A stretch of DNA of 52,909 bases, taken from JAJACP01 sp964350245. Lineage in GTDB: Bacteria; Chlamydiota; Chlamydiia; Chlamydiales; JAAKFR01. Below the pieces are notes generated by a model. That model was not told the origin of the DNA. It was given only the letters and a program-made list of their open reading frames with translations, and ran no database searches. This document shows positions 1 to 6,692 of the stretch, one piece after another (position 1 is the stretch's first letter; the number at the start of each line of letters is the position of its first letter). Location: positions 1 to 52,909 of the forward strand of contig CAYGJC010000012.1 of the NCBI GenBank assembly GCA_964350245.1. The letters are read 5' to 3'. Made by a program: the position numbers and the translations under genes.

Positions 1-33
1 CAACAATTTGGAAAATAATCAACGGTTAAAAGA

Positions 34-61
34 CCCGACTGCCTAGGCAGTCGGGCGGTCT
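34..61. terminator. Perfect 22-bp palindrome, probable bidirectional terminator
   Basis: Bases 34-55 read the same on both strands, giving an 11-bp GC-rich stem, and the flanking AGAC and GGTCT can extend the pairing. There is no strong T-run, only TCTATT, so termination is likely but not certain. It would end transcription from a gene left of the window and insulate the tRNA promoter that follows. Confidence 0.55.
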
Positions 62-91
62 ATTGTAGTCCTTCCCAAATCTCAAAATCAA

Positions 92-120
92 TTGCGCTAT
101 TAGCCACTGATCGGTATAAT
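92..120 (+). promoter_or_regulatory. Sigma-70/66 type promoter of the tRNA-Leu gene
   Basis: A -35 like TTGCGC at 92-97 is followed by exactly 17 bases and a consensus TATAAT at 115-120. The expected transcription start, near 127, is about 20 bases before the tRNA. Seen directly in the sequence; promoter activity is inferred. Confidence 0.7.
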
Positions 121-145
121 TTGCTTTCCTTTCCTTGCTTTTTTT

Positions 146-229
146 GCCGACGTGGTGGAATTGGTAGACGCGGTAGACTCAAAATCTACTCTTAGCAATA
201 AGGTGTCGGTTCGAGTCCGACCGTCGGCA
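146..229 (+). tRNA. tRNA-Leu (anticodon CAA)
   Basis: Class II tRNA with a long variable arm. The acceptor stem GCCGACG (146-152) pairs perfectly with CGTCGGC (222-228), and the discriminator base is A. The anticodon stem GTAGA/TCTAC encloses the loop CTCAAAA, giving anticodon CAA, which reads UUG. The T arm GGTTCGAGTCC is canonical. No CCA is encoded. It stands alone and is followed 16 bases later by a sigma-54 type promoter. Confidence 0.97.
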
Positions 230-244
230 TTCTTTTTTAGCTCT

Positions 245-260
245 TGGCATATCATTTGCT
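245..260 (+). promoter_or_regulatory. Sigma-54 (RpoN) type -24/-12 promoter
   Basis: TGGCATATCATTTGCT matches the bacterial sigma-54 consensus TGGCAYRNNNNTTGCW at every defined position, with GG and GC separated by the required 10 bases. The predicted start, about 12 bases after GC (near 271), gives a leader of about 32 bases containing AAAGGAAAG before the ATG at 303. The operon of a sigma-54 activator begins 0.5 kb downstream. The match is seen directly; use by RpoN is inferred. Confidence 0.8.
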
Positions 261-302
261 TTTCTTTGAGAAACACCTCTAAACACAATAAAAAGGAAAG
301 TT

Positions 303-659
303 ATGAAACAATTATGCCTATATCTAGCTCTATTCCCTTTAACTCTATTTGCTTATAACCAATACCAAGGCTATGGCGATAGGGAGGATAATTCTTATTA
401 TCAAGAGTTTAAGAATGAAGATGAGGGAACCAGCGTCTATTTCCATGGACGGCAGCCTCGAAACCGATCTGACCAACAAGAGATCCAAGAGCTACAGGAA
501 CGGTACCAAAGAGCTCCTGAGGGGTATCGAGATCAGTATCGCCAAGAGCTTCAACAGCAACACGGCATTCAAACCTATGATCCGCGCTACGATAGTGAAG
601 TCTACAACATGGAAGAAGAGCATAGCTACTCACAACCTGCTTACAGAAAAAAAAGATAA
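303..659 (+). CDS. Small exported Gln/Arg/Tyr-rich protein, putative sigma-54 regulon member
   Basis: This 118-residue protein has a Sec-type signal peptide at residues 1-17 (basic start, hydrophobic core, end near LFA/YN). The mature part is very hydrophilic and rich in Gln, Arg, Tyr and Glu, with a helical stretch at about residues 58-85 (QEIQELQERY and following) and a basic end, RKKR. I do not recognise a family. In composition and architecture it resembles the exported proteins at 9943, 50034 and 50653. A consensus -24/-12 promoter lies 43 bases upstream and a terminator 42 bases downstream, so it is transcribed alone. A secreted or periplasmic role is inferred; the function is unknown. 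Confidence 0.85.
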   Translation: MKQLCLYLALFPLTLFAYNQYQGYGDREDNSYYQEFKNEDEGTSVYFHGRQPRNRSDQQEIQELQERYQRAPEGYRDQYRQELQQQHGIQTYDPRYDSEVYNMEEEHSYSQPAYRKKR

Positions 660-700
660 GACTCCTAAAAGACCTCGTCCATGAAAAAAACCATTTCCGA

Positions 701-735
701 AGCTCTGGCTGCCGCTGGTAGCCAGAGCTTTTTTG
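701..735 (+). terminator. Rho-independent terminator
   Basis: AGCTCTGGCT (701-710) and AGCCAGAGCT (720-729) form a perfect 10-bp stem with a 9-base loop, followed by a run of six T ending at 734. It ends the monocistronic unit at 303-659 and separates it from the two-component operon. Confidence 0.92.
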
Positions 736-776
736 TATTGCCTATAATTTTTTTCTCTCTATCGTAGAGGATACCT

Positions 777-1100
777 ATGGAAAATGAGAAACTGCTCCAC
801 CTTCTTAGAAAGAAAAAAGGGTTTTTTGAGACGATTCTTGATCTGACCGAAGAGGAACAAGAACTTCCCGTCAGTGAATGGATCTCTGTTTTAGAACAAA
901 AAAAAATCCTTCTCTCTTGCGTCGATGAGGTTGACTCCGAACTCAAACCTTTTCAAAGCACGCTGCACAACCTCTCTCAAGAGATCTCTGAGGAGCTCGA
1001 GTCGATTCGAGAAGTGATCCGGACCATTCTCCATCTCGATACTGAAAATCAGCACAAACGGAAACAGGAGCTGAAGCTCGATGCAGGAAAACGAGACTGA
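777..1100 (+). CDS. Conserved hypothetical, first gene of the two-component operon
   Basis: A 107-residue cytosolic protein with no signal peptide or membrane segment, predicted to be almost entirely helical and charged (LLRKKKGFFETILDL near the start, a long amphipathic helix at residues 50-90). Its end overlaps the histidine kinase start by 20 bases, so the two are translationally coupled and the product may modulate the kinase. A TATAAT at 743-748 and AGAGGA before the ATG suggest the operon starts here. The position directly before atoS/ctcB fits a small chlamydial hypothetical I recall at that place. FlgN-like or coiled-coil adaptor folds are possible, but I do not claim one. Confidence 0.8.
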   Translation: MENEKLLHLLRKKKGFFETILDLTEEEQELPVSEWISVLEQKKILLSCVDEVDSELKPFQSTLHNLSQEISEELESIREVIRTILHLDTENQHKRKQELKLDAGKRD

Positions 1101-2175
1101 ACTTCATCTTCAACTCGCTCTCTATGCACGGGAAACAGAACGGCTTGAAGAGGCCCATCAAAAACTGGAGCAGCAGTTTGAGCATCTTCGCTCCAAGCTT
1201 GAGACCTCACACCAAACGTTAGAACAGATCATTTCTCACATGTCTGATGGACTTCTTTTTATCTCGCTGGAAGGGATCATCACCCTCTACAATCAAGCTG
1301 CAGCACGCATCACAGAAATTCCACAAGAAGGGATTGTGGGCACCTCTTTCTGGGAACATTTTTCTGATGGTCTCTTTGGATTTCCCTTAGCTCAAGCTCT
1401 TAAAAATGGACATACTCCTGGTCGCATTCTAATCAGTCTCTCCAACGGAAGGGAAATCGAGGTGGCGCCTACTACCATTGCCGAAAAAGGACTCCTCCTT
1501 CTTCTCAACGACAGAACGGAGCTTCAGCAACTAGAAAAAAGTGTCCAGCAGAGCGATCGATTAAAGGAGCTGGGTGAAATGGCAGCCACTTTGGCACACG
1601 AAATCCGCAATCCGCTTGGTGGCATCGAAGGGTTTTCCTCTCTTCTTCAACGCGACTTAAAAGAGCCTTCACACCAAAAGATGATCGAGGCCATTTTAAC
1701 GGGATGCCACACCTTAAATACACTTGTTACCAATGTATTGGATTACGCCCGCCCCCTTACTCTCCATTTTGTGCCAACAGATTTGGCCCTTCTCATCCAA
1801 GAAACAGTGGAACTTGCACAAGCAAGCGGCATTCCCTGCAGAGCACATATAGAAGGAAAACAAACAGCCTCCATCGATCCTAAACGCATGCAGCTGGTTC
1901 TACTCAACCTGATGCGCAATGGAATCGAAGCAGGCTCTGAAACAGTTGAGATCTCTTTAACAAAAGAAGGGACTATTCAGATTCGGGACAGCGGCGAGGG
2001 AATCTCCCCTGAGCAAATAGAGAAAATCTTTACTCCATTTTTTACGACCAAGACCCATGGAACAGGCTTAGGGCTTTCTGAGGTAGACAAAGTGATGCGC
2101 GCACACGGAGGCAGCATTACCATTGACTCAAATGTGGGTAAAGGAACATGTATTACGTTAAGTTATGGTCATTAA
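1081..2175 (+). CDS. atoS: Cytosolic PAS-domain sensor histidine kinase (AtoS/CtcB type)
   Basis: 364 residues. A coiled coil (1-50) precedes a PAS domain (about 48-150, with DGLLFISLEGIITLYN), a HisKA domain with phospho-acceptor His173 in AHEIRNPLGG, and an HATPase_c domain. The latter has an N box (LVLLNLMRNGIEA), a G1 box (DSGEGIS) and a G2 box (GTGLGL). There is no transmembrane segment, so it senses a cytosolic signal. It autophosphorylates on His and passes phosphate to the response regulator encoded next, whose start overlaps this stop by 11 bases. In Chlamydiaceae the pair is called CtcB/CtcC and controls sigma-54 transcription. The signal is unknown. Confidence 0.95.
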   Translation: MQENETELHLQLALYARETERLEEAHQKLEQQFEHLRSKLETSHQTLEQIISHMSDGLLFISLEGIITLYNQAAARITEIPQEGIVGTSFWEHFSDGLFGFPLAQALKNGHTPGRILISLSNGREIEVAPTTIAEKGLLLLLNDRTELQQLEKSVQQSDRLKELGEMAATLAHEIRNPLGGIEGFSSLLQRDLKEPSHQKMIEAILTGCHTLNTLVTNVLDYARPLTLHFVPTDLALLIQETVELAQASGIPCRAHIEGKQTASIDPKRMQLVLLNLMRNGIEAGSETVEISLTKEGTIQIRDSGEGISPEQIEKIFTPFFTTKTHGTGLGLSEVDKVMRAHGGSITIDSNVGKGTCITLSYGH

Positions 2176-3322
2176 AAATATCTTAGTTGCCGACGATGAA
2201 GCGTTGATGCGTCAATTTTTAGAAGAGACGCTAAAACGGAAAGGGTTTGGTGTTGATGTCGCTTCAAACGGTAAAGAGGCGCTTGCCTACCTCAAAACAA
2301 ACTCTTATGATCTGGTCATCACTGATATGAAGATGCCTGATTTAACAGGCCTTGATGTCCTTAAGAAAACCAAAGAACTCTCTCCCCAAACTGCTGTTTT
2401 AGTGATGACCGCGTTTGGCACAATCGAAAATGCTGTGGAGGCAATGCGGCTTGGCGCTTTTAATTACCTTCTCAAGCCCTTTACCCCTGATGCTATTGAA
2501 GCTCTAATAGATAAAGCGGAAGAGCATTTAGCTCTTATCCACGAAAACACGTATTTACGTGAACAGCTAAGCTCTAAAACCCAGATCATTGCTGAAAGTC
2601 CGGCCATGAAAAAAGTACTCGATGAGGCAGCACGCATCGCAAAGAGCCAAGCCAGCGTCTTGATCCACGGTGAGTCAGGAACCGGGAAGGAGGTGATTGC
2701 CGGCGCGATTCACGCTTACTCTAACCGCGCTCAAAAGCCGTATGTCCGCGTCAATTGCGCGGCTGTTCCTGACACCTTGATTGAATCTGAATTTTTTGGA
2801 CACGAAAAGGGCGCCTTTACGGGAGCCAATACAAAAAGAATGGGACGTTTTGAGCTGGCTGATGGAGGCACTCTTTTACTTGATGAGGTCACTGAAATCC
2901 CTCTCAATCTTCAACCTAAACTATTGCGCGTCATTCAAGAAAAAGAGTTTGAACGTGTAGGAGGCTCTCGCCCCCTCTCTGTAGATGTGCGGCTGGTCTC
3001 TACCTCAAACCGCAATTTGAAACAAGCCATTGCAGATAATATTTTTCGTGAAGATCTCTACTACCGCCTAAATGTGATCCCTCTCCACCTTCCTCCCCTA
3101 CGAGAGAGAAAAGAAGATATCATCCCCCTTACTCACTACTTTTTGGACAAGTATTGCTTTGATAACGCCAAAAAACCCAAATCTCTTACAAAAGCGGCAG
3201 AGAAAAAACTACTCGCCTATGCCTGGCCAGGGAACATCCGCGAACTGGGAAATGTAATTGAAAGAGTCGTTGTACTGGACTTTGGCCAAGAGGTTGATGC
3301 CGCCCACTTTTCTTTGGATTAG
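2165..3322 (+). CDS. atoC: NtrC-family sigma-54 activator lacking a DNA-binding domain (AtoC/CtcC type)
   Basis: 385 residues. The receiver domain (1-115) has Asp10/Asp11, the phospho-acceptor Asp54 and Lys104. The AAA+ sigma-54 interaction domain (about 140-375) has Walker A GESGTGKE (168-175), the sigma-54-contacting loop GAFTGA (215-220) and Walker B LLLDE ending at residue 240. The protein stops right after the AAA+ lid (IRELGNVIERVVVL), so the Fis-type helix-turn-helix of standard NtrC proteins is absent. I recall the same absence in chlamydial CtcC. It would open RpoN promoters such as those at 245, 9888 and 31901, probably from solution. It is co-transcribed with the kinase. Confidence 0.95.
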   Translation: MVIKNILVADDEALMRQFLEETLKRKGFGVDVASNGKEALAYLKTNSYDLVITDMKMPDLTGLDVLKKTKELSPQTAVLVMTAFGTIENAVEAMRLGAFNYLLKPFTPDAIEALIDKAEEHLALIHENTYLREQLSSKTQIIAESPAMKKVLDEAARIAKSQASVLIHGESGTGKEVIAGAIHAYSNRAQKPYVRVNCAAVPDTLIESEFFGHEKGAFTGANTKRMGRFELADGGTLLLDEVTEIPLNLQPKLLRVIQEKEFERVGGSRPLSVDVRLVSTSNRNLKQAIADNIFREDLYYRLNVIPLHLPPLRERKEDIIPLTHYFLDKYCFDNAKKPKSLTKAAEKKLLAYAWPGNIRELGNVIERVVVLDFGQEVDAAHFSLD

Positions 3323-3404
3323 AACTCTTCTTTTCTCTAAAATGCAGGCAGCTATGGCTGTTTCTTTCTGTACATCAGCGTCAACCCGTAACAATTGTTA
3401 CCAT

Positions 3405-3722
3405 ATGGTTCACGGAACTAAATGGGGCGCTCTTTACATCATCACACGCCTTGTAATCGCTGTTCTCCTTGCAGGTTTAGCGGTAATCGCCTACGGCATG
3501 CTCTCTTATAATATCACATTTTTGTATGAGTGGGGGATGGCCCATCCTCTTCATCTATTATGGGCCGTTCCCGTTACGACCCTCTTTATTACCATTGATC
3601 TAGTGATTGCTCTATTTCTAGCAAAGGGATTGAGCGAGATACGCAAGGTGTTGGTGCGTAAAGGACAAGAATATTTAGACCGGGCCGCCCAACACTATGG
3701 GGCCGTAGCGATCAGAGCCTGA
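3405..3722 (+). CDS. Small two-segment membrane protein, unknown
   Basis: About 105 residues from ATG 3405; the frame also has ATGs at 3342 and 3354, so the start is uncertain. Two hydrophobic segments (LYIITRLVIAVLLAGLAVIAYG and a second around LLWAVPVTTLFITIDLVIALFLA) flank a short loop, and the tail (EIRKVLVRKGQEYLDRAAQHYG) is basic and helical. No family is recognised. It follows the response regulator by 82 bases (or 19 from the first ATG) and may belong to the operon. It overlaps the convergent gene at 3695 by 28 bases. Confidence 0.6.
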   Translation: MVHGTKWGALYIITRLVIAVLLAGLAVIAYGMLSYNITFLYEWGMAHPLHLLWAVPVTTLFITIDLVIALFLAKGLSEIRKVLVRKGQEYLDRAAQHYGAVAIRA

Positions 3723-4195
3723 GAGAGCAGAGCCTCATAGGAAGGAAGACCCGGTTGAAAACGCATGTGTCCTGCTGCGCGATCAAACGCACCTGTCATC
3801 ACTTGATCTCCATTGGCCAGAGCCAAGAAAGGAGCCTGCACGCAGGTGTTGTACCCCACAACCTGCTGCGCAAACCGCGGAGTTAAGGCAACCGCCTTGC
3901 ATTCAATCATTAAAAGCGGAAAAAGATCATGTTCGGGATGGATGTTTCTAGCAAAGACAATTAGGTCTGCTCGCCTTTTAGGAATTTCCGCTTTCCCTGT
4001 TAGCTGCAGATGGGGCAGCTGAGCCAACTCTCGCTCTACTGCAATCAGAGTAGAGGGAAAGCCGAGCTCTTGAACCATTTTTTTAATCAAATCCTGACGG
4101 ATGATCTCTTCAGGAGTCGCCTCTACCCACTTCTTTCGAATGGGATCAAAAAGCGTCTTATTCGGCTTCGATGACACCGTAATTCCCATCATCAC
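3695..4195 (-). CDS. Stand-alone HsdR_N-like (PD-(D/E)xK fold) domain protein
   Basis: 166 residues. The sequence has the look of the type I restriction enzyme R protein N-terminal domain (HSDR_N_2). A helical N-terminus with EEIIRQDLIKKMVQELGFP is followed by the nuclease-fold core: RRADLIVF with Asp77, then LMIECKA with Glu98 and Lys100. There is no helicase part and no HsdM/HsdS nearby, so this is a single-domain relative rather than a restriction system. It overlaps the 3' end of hpf by 38 bases on the same strand, so the two are coupled. The D-ExK residues suggest a nucleic-acid or nuclease role; the substrate is unknown. Confidence 0.8.
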   Translation of the reverse strand: MMMGITVSSKPNKTLFDPIRKKWVEATPEEIIRQDLIKKMVQELGFPSTLIAVERELAQLPHLQLTGKAEIPKRRADLIVFARNIHPEHDLFPLLMIECKAVALTPRFAQQVVGYNTCVQAPFLALANGDQVMTGAFDRAAGHMRFQPGLPSYEALLSQALIATAP

Positions 4196-4796
4196 GTCGG
4201 TGGATGACCTTCAGCTTACGGTCCTCTTCTCCTCTGTAAATGAGAAAAGGGGCTTCTGTGAGCTCCATTTTCATGATGGCTTCTTCTTGATTGAGCGTCT
4301 TCAAACGCTGCTTTTCTCTGCTTACAATCTGGTGTGGACGAAGCTCTTCTTCCACTTGGTGAAGGTTTTCCTCTTCAATCTGATCATTGACTTCATCAAG
4401 GAGGGTGATCCGTTCAATGACATTTACGTTCAAATCAACCTCTGCAAGCCCCTTTGCATGATGTTCATTGAGACGCTTCATATAACGGCGTAGCTTCGAT
4501 TCCAGACGGGCAATTGCCTGATCCACAGAAGTATACATGTTTTCACTACGACCTGTGACTTTGATCATGGTATTGTTCATATTCACGAGAAAATCAACTG
4601 AGTGCACCAATTTTTGAATATCCATGATCACAGTTGTTTCGATAACACGCCCACCAAACCGCTCTATTTTAACCAGCTTATCAACGGCATACGACTTCAT
4701 CGGCTCCGTGATATCGACATGCCTACCAATGACATGAATAGGGTACTCTCTATCGGCAAACTTTTCTTTCACTTCTGCTTTTGTCTTGTCTGGCAT
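4158..4796 (-). CDS. hpf: Long-form ribosome hibernation promoting factor
   Basis: 212 residues. The N-terminal S30AE domain (about 17-120) starts with YPIHVIGRHVDITEPMK and contains the typical VNMNNTMIKVTGRSENMYTSVDQAI region. After a charged linker the C-terminal dimerisation domain (about 165-212) reads MKMELTEAPFLIYRGEEDRK and onward. Long HPF dimerises 70S ribosomes into inactive 100S particles in non-growing cells, which would fit the elementary-body stage of a chlamydia. On the minus strand AAGAGGAAATT precedes the ATG. The HsdR_N-like gene follows with overlap. Confidence 0.95.
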   Translation of the reverse strand: MPDKTKAEVKEKFADREYPIHVIGRHVDITEPMKSYAVDKLVKIERFGGRVIETTVIMDIQKLVHSVDFLVNMNNTMIKVTGRSENMYTSVDQAIARLESKLRRYMKRLNEHHAKGLAEVDLNVNVIERITLLDEVNDQIEEENLHQVEEELRPHQIVSREKQRLKTLNQEEAIMKMELTEAPFLIYRGEEDRKLKVIHRRDDGNYGVIEAE

Positions 4797-4863
4797 AATT
4801 TCCTCTTATATTGACGTCAGGTAAAAAGTATACAATAAAACAGGCGACGGGAAAAGGGAAGAT

Positions 4864-5910
4864 TCAAACAGCAATCAGTTTTTTTCTAAGAGCCCGATTC
4901 CCTAGCTGACCGCATGCAGCCATAATCTGTTGACCTTTAGCTCCTCGCACAAAAGTCAAATAGCCTTGTGCCCGCATACGGGTGGCAAATGCGTCTACAG
5001 TAAGCGCATCGGGTGGTGAGAATCGATCCCGACTCTGCGGATTGTAAGGGATCAGATTAACCGTAACTCTCAATCCCTTCAAGTAGGTAGCTAGAGCATC
5101 CGCATCCTCTATTCCATCGGTCTTCCCTTGGATCAGCACGTACTCAGCAAAAATGCGCCTTCTTGGATGAGCACAATAGGCGTGCATCGCTTCTTTGAGA
5201 GAGGCCATATCGTGGGTGCGATTGACTGGCATCAACCGATTTCTAACCATATCGTTTGGAGAGTTAACTGAAACAGCCAAATTTAGAGCTGGGTCAGCCT
5301 CATCAATGAATCGATAGATAGCAGGGACAATTCCACTTGTTGAAACGGAGATACGGCTGGGGCCTAACGCCAGACCATTTACATCAGTCAGGATACGAAT
5401 TGCGTGCATCACCTCATCGTAATTATCAAAGGGTTCGCCCATGCCCATAAAGACAATGTTGCGCACGTTGAGTCCAAGGGTATGTTTTGCTTGATAAACC
5501 TGGCTTACAATTTCGTCGGCACGAAGAGAGCGGAGAAGTCCCATTTTCCCCGTTTCACAAAAAGCGCATCCCATGCGGCACCCTACTTGGGAAGAGACAC
5601 AAAGGGTGTAACCGGCCGGCATTGGGAGTGCAACCATTTCCACTTCCAGTCCATCCTCGGTTTTGAGGAGATACTTTTCCGTCTGCTTCTCATCACCTTT
5701 TTTGATTAAGGGCAGAGAAGAAAAATCGGTGCGCTCCTTAAGCATATCAAGAAGGGTGGGAGCGTTGTTGAAATGGGGATCTCTCCCCGTGCACGTTCCC
5801 TCTCGCATCCACTCTCGATAGAGTAGGCGCGCATGCTCAGCGCCTTTACCCAGCTCTGTGCTTACAGCTTGTGCATAAGAAGAAGAAGTGTGTCCAAGTA
5901 TTTTGAGCAT
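4864..5910 (-). CDS. rlmN: Dual-specificity 23S rRNA m2A2503 / tRNA m2A37 methyltransferase RlmN
   Basis: 348 residues from ATG 5910. A longer reading would begin inside the tRNA-Arg gene and is not plausible. The radical SAM cluster motif CxxxCxxC is at Cys111, Cys115 and Cys118 (VGCRMGCAFCETGKMG). The methyl-carrying cysteine lies near the C-terminus in IMAACGQLG (about residue 333). GMGEPFDNYDEV is the family's SAM-binding region. The enzyme methylates A2503 in the peptidyl transferase centre and A37 of some tRNAs. It lies immediately downstream of tRNA-Arg on the same strand. Confidence 0.95.
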   Translation of the reverse strand: MLKILGHTSSSYAQAVSTELGKGAEHARLLYREWMREGTCTGRDPHFNNAPTLLDMLKERTDFSSLPLIKKGDEKQTEKYLLKTEDGLEVEMVALPMPAGYTLCVSSQVGCRMGCAFCETGKMGLLRSLRADEIVSQVYQAKHTLGLNVRNIVFMGMGEPFDNYDEVMHAIRILTDVNGLALGPSRISVSTSGIVPAIYRFIDEADPALNLAVSVNSPNDMVRNRLMPVNRTHDMASLKEAMHAYCAHPRRRIFAEYVLIQGKTDGIEDADALATYLKGLRVTVNLIPYNPQSRDRFSPPDALTVDAFATRMRAQGYLTFVRGAKGQQIMAACGQLGNRALRKKLIAV

Positions 5911-5915
5911 CGAAA

Positions 5916-5989
5916 CGCACCGAAGAGGACTCGAACCTCTAACCACCTGGTTCGAAGCCAGGTACTCTATCCGATTGAGCTATCGGTGC
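5916..5989 (-). tRNA. tRNA-Arg (anticodon UCG)
   Basis: Read on the minus strand, the acceptor stem GCACCGA pairs with TCGGTGC, with discriminator G. The D arm is AGCTCAATCGGATAGAGT. The anticodon stem CCTGG/CCAGG encloses CTTCGAA, giving anticodon TCG, which reads CGA. The T arm GAGGTTCGAGTCCTC is canonical. No CCA is encoded. It lies 6 bases before the rlmN start. Confidence 0.96.
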
Positions 5990-6053
5990 AAGCAGGGGAG
6001 GATACCAACTTTTGAGGTTGACCTCAAGGGAAAATTGGTTCACCCTTCTCACT

Positions 6054-6692
6054 GTGGAAAAGTGTACCGGCATTGTCTTATCCGTTTTAGACTTCAAAGA
6101 GAGCGACCAAATCGCCACTCTCTTTTCTCCAGGTGGACTGGTAAAAATTTTTGTGAAAAGAAGACGTCTTCCCATCATCACACCGCTCACTGAGGGGGAG
6201 TTCCACTACGTGACAGGACGGGGCGATCTACACCGTTTCCGAGATGGCACCATTCACCAGCAAAATCTCCGCTTACGTGAAAGGTACGAAAATATCGAAG
6301 CCGCTGGAATCTGCGTTCAAGCGATTCTAAAATCCCAATGGCCGGGAAAACCCGCACCTCACCTCTATAATCTACTCCGCTACTTCCTGCATAAGATTCC
6401 GGAGGTAGAGCGCCCTTTAGATCTAGCTACCATTTTTTTAACTAAAACCTTGAAGCACGAGGGGCTATTGCAACAAACTGAATCGTGCGCCTTTTGCGAC
6501 GTCAAACCGAGTCACCGTTTTGGAGGTGAAAGGGTCTGCTCCATCCACGCGGGACCAAAAGCGCTTCAACTCACAGAGCAGCAAGAGGCGTTTTTTATGC
6601 AGATCGCGGAAGGACGTTCACTAAGTGATCTTCTGAATCACCCCATTGAAATCAACACTCAAATTGCTCAGCTCTTCGAACAAGCTTTTTAA
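6054..6692 (+). CDS. recO: DNA repair protein RecO
   Basis: 212 residues from GTG 6054. The family's N-terminus fits this start (EKCTGIVLSVLDFKESDQIA). In-frame TTG codons at 6012 and 6018 would add 12-14 unlike residues, but a GAGG sits directly before 6018, so the start is not settled. An OB-fold (1-80, VKIFVKRRRLP basic strand) is followed by a helical domain with a zinc-finger-like cluster (CAFCDVKPSHRFGGERVCSIH). RecO loads RecA on SSB-coated single-stranded DNA with RecR. The recO-near-atoC order is one I recall from Chlamydiaceae. The end overlaps the convergent glycosidase gene by 4 bases. Confidence 0.9.
   Translation: MEKCTGIVLSVLDFKESDQIATLFSPGGLVKIFVKRRRLPIITPLTEGEFHYVTGRGDLHRFRDGTIHQQNLRLRERYENIEAAGICVQAILKSQWPGKPAPHLYNLLRYFLHKIPEVERPLDLATIFLTKTLKHEGLLQQTESCAFCDVKPSHRFGGERVCSIHAGPKALQLTEQQEAFFMQIAEGRSLSDLLNHPIEINTQIAQLFEQAF

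Noticed and set aside
3886..3901. AGGCAACCGCCTTGCA, resembling a sigma-54 promoter
   Set aside because: The first T is missing, the site is inside the HsdR_N-like gene on the opposite strand, and no start follows it.
5911..5946. N-terminal extension of rlmN to 5946
   Set aside because: It would start within the tRNA-Arg gene; the family fits the start at 5910.
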